Below are positions 60,455 through 64,000 of a stretch of 64,000 nt of DNA, piece after piece (the stretch's first letter is position 1; every line of letters begins with the position of its first letter). The notes under the pieces were generated by a model that had not been told where the DNA came from, did not search any database, and saw nothing but the letters and a program-made list of their open reading frames with translations. Both the position numbers and the translations under genes were made by a program. The DNA is from Cocos nucifera (taxonomy: Eukaryota > Streptophyta > Magnoliopsida > Arecales > Arecaceae): positions 869,564 to 933,563 of the forward strand of contig QRFJ01000304.1 in assembly GCA_006176705.1 (NCBI GenBank), read 5' to 3'.

Positions 60455-61440
60455 ATATATATATATTTTAAAAATATTATATAATTTTAAAATTTAATAT
60501 CCATCTTCTTCATTCATTATGTAAATAATTATCATTAGAGTGTCATCGCAAAAGGTCGCCTTGATCCGATGGCCCTAGCTTTGTCGATCAGAAAAAATTT
60601 GATTTCGATGATCACGAATGACGATGCGATGATCTGATAGATGAAAACCTTCGATGGATCCAAAATCTGCAATGATGATCTTGGTGATGTTTGTAGCGTA
60701 CTATCAAAGTTTTACTTCAATCGGATATCGTTATCTTGGTCAATTTAGTATAGGTTAGTTTCGGCCTTTAAATGATAAACGAATGATCAAAGGACCAAAT
60801 GGTGTCTAATTATGAGATAATTTTTTTTATAAATGATCTTGGCTACTACTTTAATCATTTTTTATGGTGGTGATTATAAAATTCAACTTGTGAGATGAAG
60901 AACGATCTAAAACTATACATCTCCTGATAACTATTCTGAAACTTCACTGGTTGTTATGCTCGTGCTTTTGCTATATCTGCTTAACATGAATAGTTTATAC
61001 GAAAATGATTTAAATTTTACTATCATCATCGTATAAGATATTTAAAATTATAATAAAGATCATTTAACTAAAAAATTATCTCATAATTGGATGTCGTTTA
61101 ACCCTTTGATCGCTTATTTCTAATTTAATGATCGAAATCATTCCATACTAAATTGACTATGATAATGATATCTGATTGAAGTAAAACTTTGATAGTATAC
61201 TACAAACATCATCGAGATCATCATTGTAGATTTTTGGATTCATCAGAGATCTCCATCTATCAGATCATCGTATCATCATTTGTGATCGTTGAAATTAAAT
61301 TTTTCTGATTGATGAAGCTAGGGCCATTAGATCGAGGCGATCTTTTGCGACGATACTCTAATGATAATTATTTAGATAATGAATAGTGAAGATGGGTATA
61401 AAATTTTAAAATTATATAATATTTAAAAAAAATAAAAAAA
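60455..61440. repeat. 1 kb stem-loop in CACTA copy D
   Basis: The arms pair as in B and C (CGATGGCCCTAGCTTTGTCG near 60565 against GAAGCTAGGGCCATTAGATC near 61312). The loop near 60830-61060 again contains TTATGCTCGTGCTTTTG. Confidence 0.85.
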
Positions 61441-61449
61441 ATTATTTTT

Positions 61450-61590
61450 AACCTACGACAGCGGTTATCAAAAATCGCTGCTATAGATCTACAGCAGCAG
61501 TTCTAGATCTATGGCAGCGATTTTAGGTAATCGCTATCGTAGATCTATGATAGCGGTTCGATAACCGCTATCATAGATTAGGTTAAAAAT
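61450..61590 (+). repeat. Inner subterminal repeats of CACTA copy D
   Basis: Four or five copies, for example GATAGCGGTTCGATAACCGC near 61549. Confidence 0.7.
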
Positions 61591-61599
61591 TCTTAAATT

Positions 61600-62362
61600 T
61601 TTTTGCTTTCCTTCCATGCGCGCTCGATCTGTCTCTCCCCCTCCTCTCCATCGCTGGTGAGGCTTCTTCCCCTTCGATCGGTGCCACCCCTCCTTCCCCC
61701 TCGGTCGATGCCACTCCTCCTTCCCCCTCCCCCTCTGGCCCTCCATCCCTAGCCGCCCCTCTCCGCACCTCCCACCCGGGCCCCCACCCCCCACCCTCTC
61801 CCCGACTTCCCCTCATTCCTTCCCATCCTCGACCGCTCCTCCTCGCCACCCGCCACCCCATCCGGGCTCCCCACCTCCCTCCGACCGCCCCTCCTTCCCC
61901 CCATCCCCGGCCGCCCCTCCCTGCCACCCTGCACCCCCCAGCCCCACATCTTCGACCGCCCCTCCCTGCCACCCCCTACCCTCACCCTCTCCCCATTCAC
62001 CCCTCCTTCCCATCCCCGGCCTTCCCCTCCCCACCATCTTGCAACCCCAGCCCCAGCTCCCCCATCCTCAGCAGCCCCTCCCAACCCACCCCCATCTAGC
62101 ACCCCCACCCCTCAACACTCCCCCTCTCGGTCATCGATCATTTCGTCACTATGCTCCCAGGCCTCCTCATCACTATGCCCCCTACCCCTAGCCCCCATCC
62201 CCGGTCACCCCTGCTCTCTCTCTTTTCTCTTTCTCTCTCTTCTCTATCTCAGTATCTTGCTTTTATTTTACAGGTTATCTCTAGTGCCATCGTTCTCCTC
62301 TAGCATCATCGTCGGCGATCCTCAGAGCTTTCGGTGCGATCCGCTCTCTATAGCCATAGGTA
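61600..62362 (+). other. C-rich leader of CACTA copy D with splice signals
   Basis: C-rich low-complexity DNA ends in a pyrimidine tract and TTTTACAG (62266-62273, acceptor-like). The conserved 83-bp block follows, then a donor-like CATAGGTATAA at about 62355. It matches C and B. Confidence 0.5.
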
Positions 62363-62719
62363 TAATTTTTTTTTTAATTTTATAGTATTATTTATTAATC
62401 ATATATATTTATAATAATTTATAAAATATTTATAATAAATATTATAAATATTATAATTATCTGTATGTCATAGTTTTTGGATCGTGCCGTTGTGGTAACC
62501 TTGGGCTGTGCTATATTGGCGATTGTAGACTAGATCTATCAATGGATTAGGTTCAGATCAGAATCTGGATATTCAGATCTTGATCCAATTTTAATTACTG
62601 GTATCAAATCCAAACCCGAATACTCGATGGGTCTGTACTTGAAGTACCAGACTCAGACCTTAATAAATTCTAGAAGGTCGGACCCGATTCTGGGATCCAA
62701 AACTAAGGAATGAAGAGAC

Positions 62720-63235
62720 TAAGAGGGAGATCGATAGATTGAGAGAGGGAGGGCCGGTCGCTCGTTGGCCGTCGATAAGGAAGATCGAGAGTGGGAGAGA
62801 GGGAGGGGGTCCAGCCTCACCACCGTCGCCAACGACGGAGATCAAAAGAGGGATAAAGGAAGGTAGGGATCCGGCCTCACCACCATCATTGGGAGGGAGG
62901 GGGTCCGGCCTCGCCGCCATCATTAGGAGGGAGGGGGTCTGGCCTCATCGATGAGGGAGATTGAGAGAGGGAGAGTGGGAGATCGAGAGAGTAAGAGAGG
63001 GAGGGAGGGGGTCTGGCCTTACTGGCATCACTAGGAGGGATGGGGTCCAGCCTTACTGGCGAGGAAGATCGAGAGAGTGAGAGAGGGAGGGATGGGGTCC
63101 GACCTCACCGATGAGAGAGATCGAGAGAGGGAGAGAGAAAGATCAAGAGATGGAAAAGCTAGAAGGGAGGGGTTCGACTTTGCCACCATCGTCGGTGAGA
63201 GAGATCGAGAGAGAGAAAGAGGGAGTGATCGAGGG
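62720..63235 (+). repeat. GA-rich tandem repeat in CACTA copy D
   Basis: Units of about 45-60 bp with GGGTCCGGCCTCGCCGCCAT and GATCGAGAGAGGGAGAGAG. The longest of the three family arrays in this window. Confidence 0.7.
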
Positions 63236-63495
63236 GATAGCACACAGCTGAGCCGGCTCGGATACGCAGCCGAGCTGGCTCGAGCTATGATCGAGCCAAC
63301 TAGAGGACCCAAGCTAGATGTCTCAAGCATAGAGCCGGATGTCTCAGGCATAGAGCCTGCTCGACTTCTGAGCAAATAGAATTTGATATATCTCTCTAAG
63401 GTTCCAACTTTAAGCCCTAAGGTGCCACTATCATCTATTTTATTTTTCTTTCTGAGTTCCACATATGATTTACTTGCAGTATCATCATTTTTAAA

Positions 63496-63937
63496 ATGGA
63501 TAAGAGATGGATGAAGTTTAGTAGCCTCTCACCAGAATATGAGGCTGGACTTCAAAAATTTCTTAATTATGTTATAAAAAAATTTGGGGACCATGGACTG
63601 ATCCAATATTCTTATAAAAAGTATATGGGTGGGCCGTGGCTACTTCATCAAGATGTCAATGATCACCTCACTATTTATAGCTTTAAAGTCGGTTATGAAA
63701 TTTATTGGGACCAACATAATGAGGGCAGGCCGCAAGGAGGCGATCAACTTGAAGGGAGAGTGGAATAAATAGTTTGTGATATTTTTTCATTTGTTGGCTC
63801 AATGATGGTGCATCTACGTCCATGTCTGATCCTGTGATTGATCGAAGAAGAAACAGTGAGGATGTGGAGAAGGTCTGCAAGTTGATGGAGAATGCAAATA
63901 TTTCATTATATCTCAGATGTGAAAAGATAGCGAAGCT
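63496..63937 (+). pseudogene. CACTA copy D transposase-associated exon, truncated
   Basis: Starts MDKRWMKFSSLSPEYEAGLQ. GDHGLIQ, DVNDHLTIYSFKVGYEIYWD and HNEGRPQGGDQ follow. A TAA comes after GRVE (63766-63768) and a frameshift follows; SEDVEKVCKLMENANISLYL is still readable. It ends at the deletion junction near 63937, so no catalytic domain is left. Confidence 0.8.
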
Positions 63938-64000
63938 TTATTGATGCTATACTAATATTATTGTTCAACATGTTATATTGATTAATGTTCATTAACATTG

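Larger units (their letters stand above)
60139..64000 (+). mobile_element. CACTA transposon copy D, internally deleted, runs off the window
   Basis: The left terminus TATTACTACAAAAAAG (60139-60154) sits inside a gypsy remnant. The same order as in C follows: subterminal repeats, stem-loop, inner subterminal repeats, C-rich leader, GA-rich repeat and transposase-associated exon. At about 63937 the sequence jumps to the late intron (TTTATTGATGCTATACTAAT), skipping roughly everything equivalent to C 37745-45178 (nested element included). The right end is outside the window. Confidence 0.85.

Noticed and set aside
61534..62108. Gly/Arg-rich open frames on the - strand
   Set aside because: Reverse strand of the C-rich leader of copy D; same compositional artefact.

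Overview
The window is plant nuclear DNA. It holds intron-containing class III peroxidase genes, En/Spm (CACTA) DNA transposons with TNP2-type transposase domains, Ty3/gypsy and probable Ty1/copia LTR elements, a 5'-truncated LINE tail, and long AT-rich repeat arrays. Element types and style point to a monocot; a palm such as oil or date palm is my guess and is not proved by the sequence. Only two genes look functional. Nearly everything else is nested, decaying mobile DNA.

Layout. 1-898: end of an LTR. 899-4533: CACTA copy A (+ strand, 5' part missing). 4534-4852: unassigned. 4853-13017: CACTA copy B (- strand, nearly complete, internally deleted). 13018-17321: unassigned sequence and a second CACTA family (E), with a 1 kb inverted repeat carrying two head-to-head transposase fragments, an 84-bp tandem repeat and a classical CACTATAAG terminus. 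17322-18190: degenerate repeats. 18190-29875: two tandem copies of a peroxidase segment. Copy 1 carries a private 2 kb insertion far upstream. Copy 2 carries a private LINE insertion about 1.1 kb upstream of its ATG. 30295-33542 and 50610-53354: two parts of an AT-rich foldback array, split by a 17 kb CACTA (C, 33543-50609) flanked by a 3-bp duplication, ATC. C itself contains a non-autonomous LTR element (38564-42960) and a solo LTR (45887-48159). 53355-60138: a Tat-lineage-like Ty3/gypsy remnant on the - strand, with an antisense extra ORF. 60139-64000: CACTA copy D (+), internally deleted like a dSpm and running off the window.

Genes. Each peroxidase has two exons and encodes a secreted 334-residue protein with all catalytic and disulfide residues. 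Their gene bodies are almost identical, including the intron, while upstream DNA differs at about one base in five. This suggests gene conversion across the gene body. Copy 2 has Glu in place of a conserved calcium-ligand Asp.

The most novel structural signal is a roughly 1 kb stem-loop at the same place in the 5' region of three separate CACTA copies (B, C, D), bracketed by short palindromic subterminal repeats. All identities, differences and boundaries were read by eye without alignment software.
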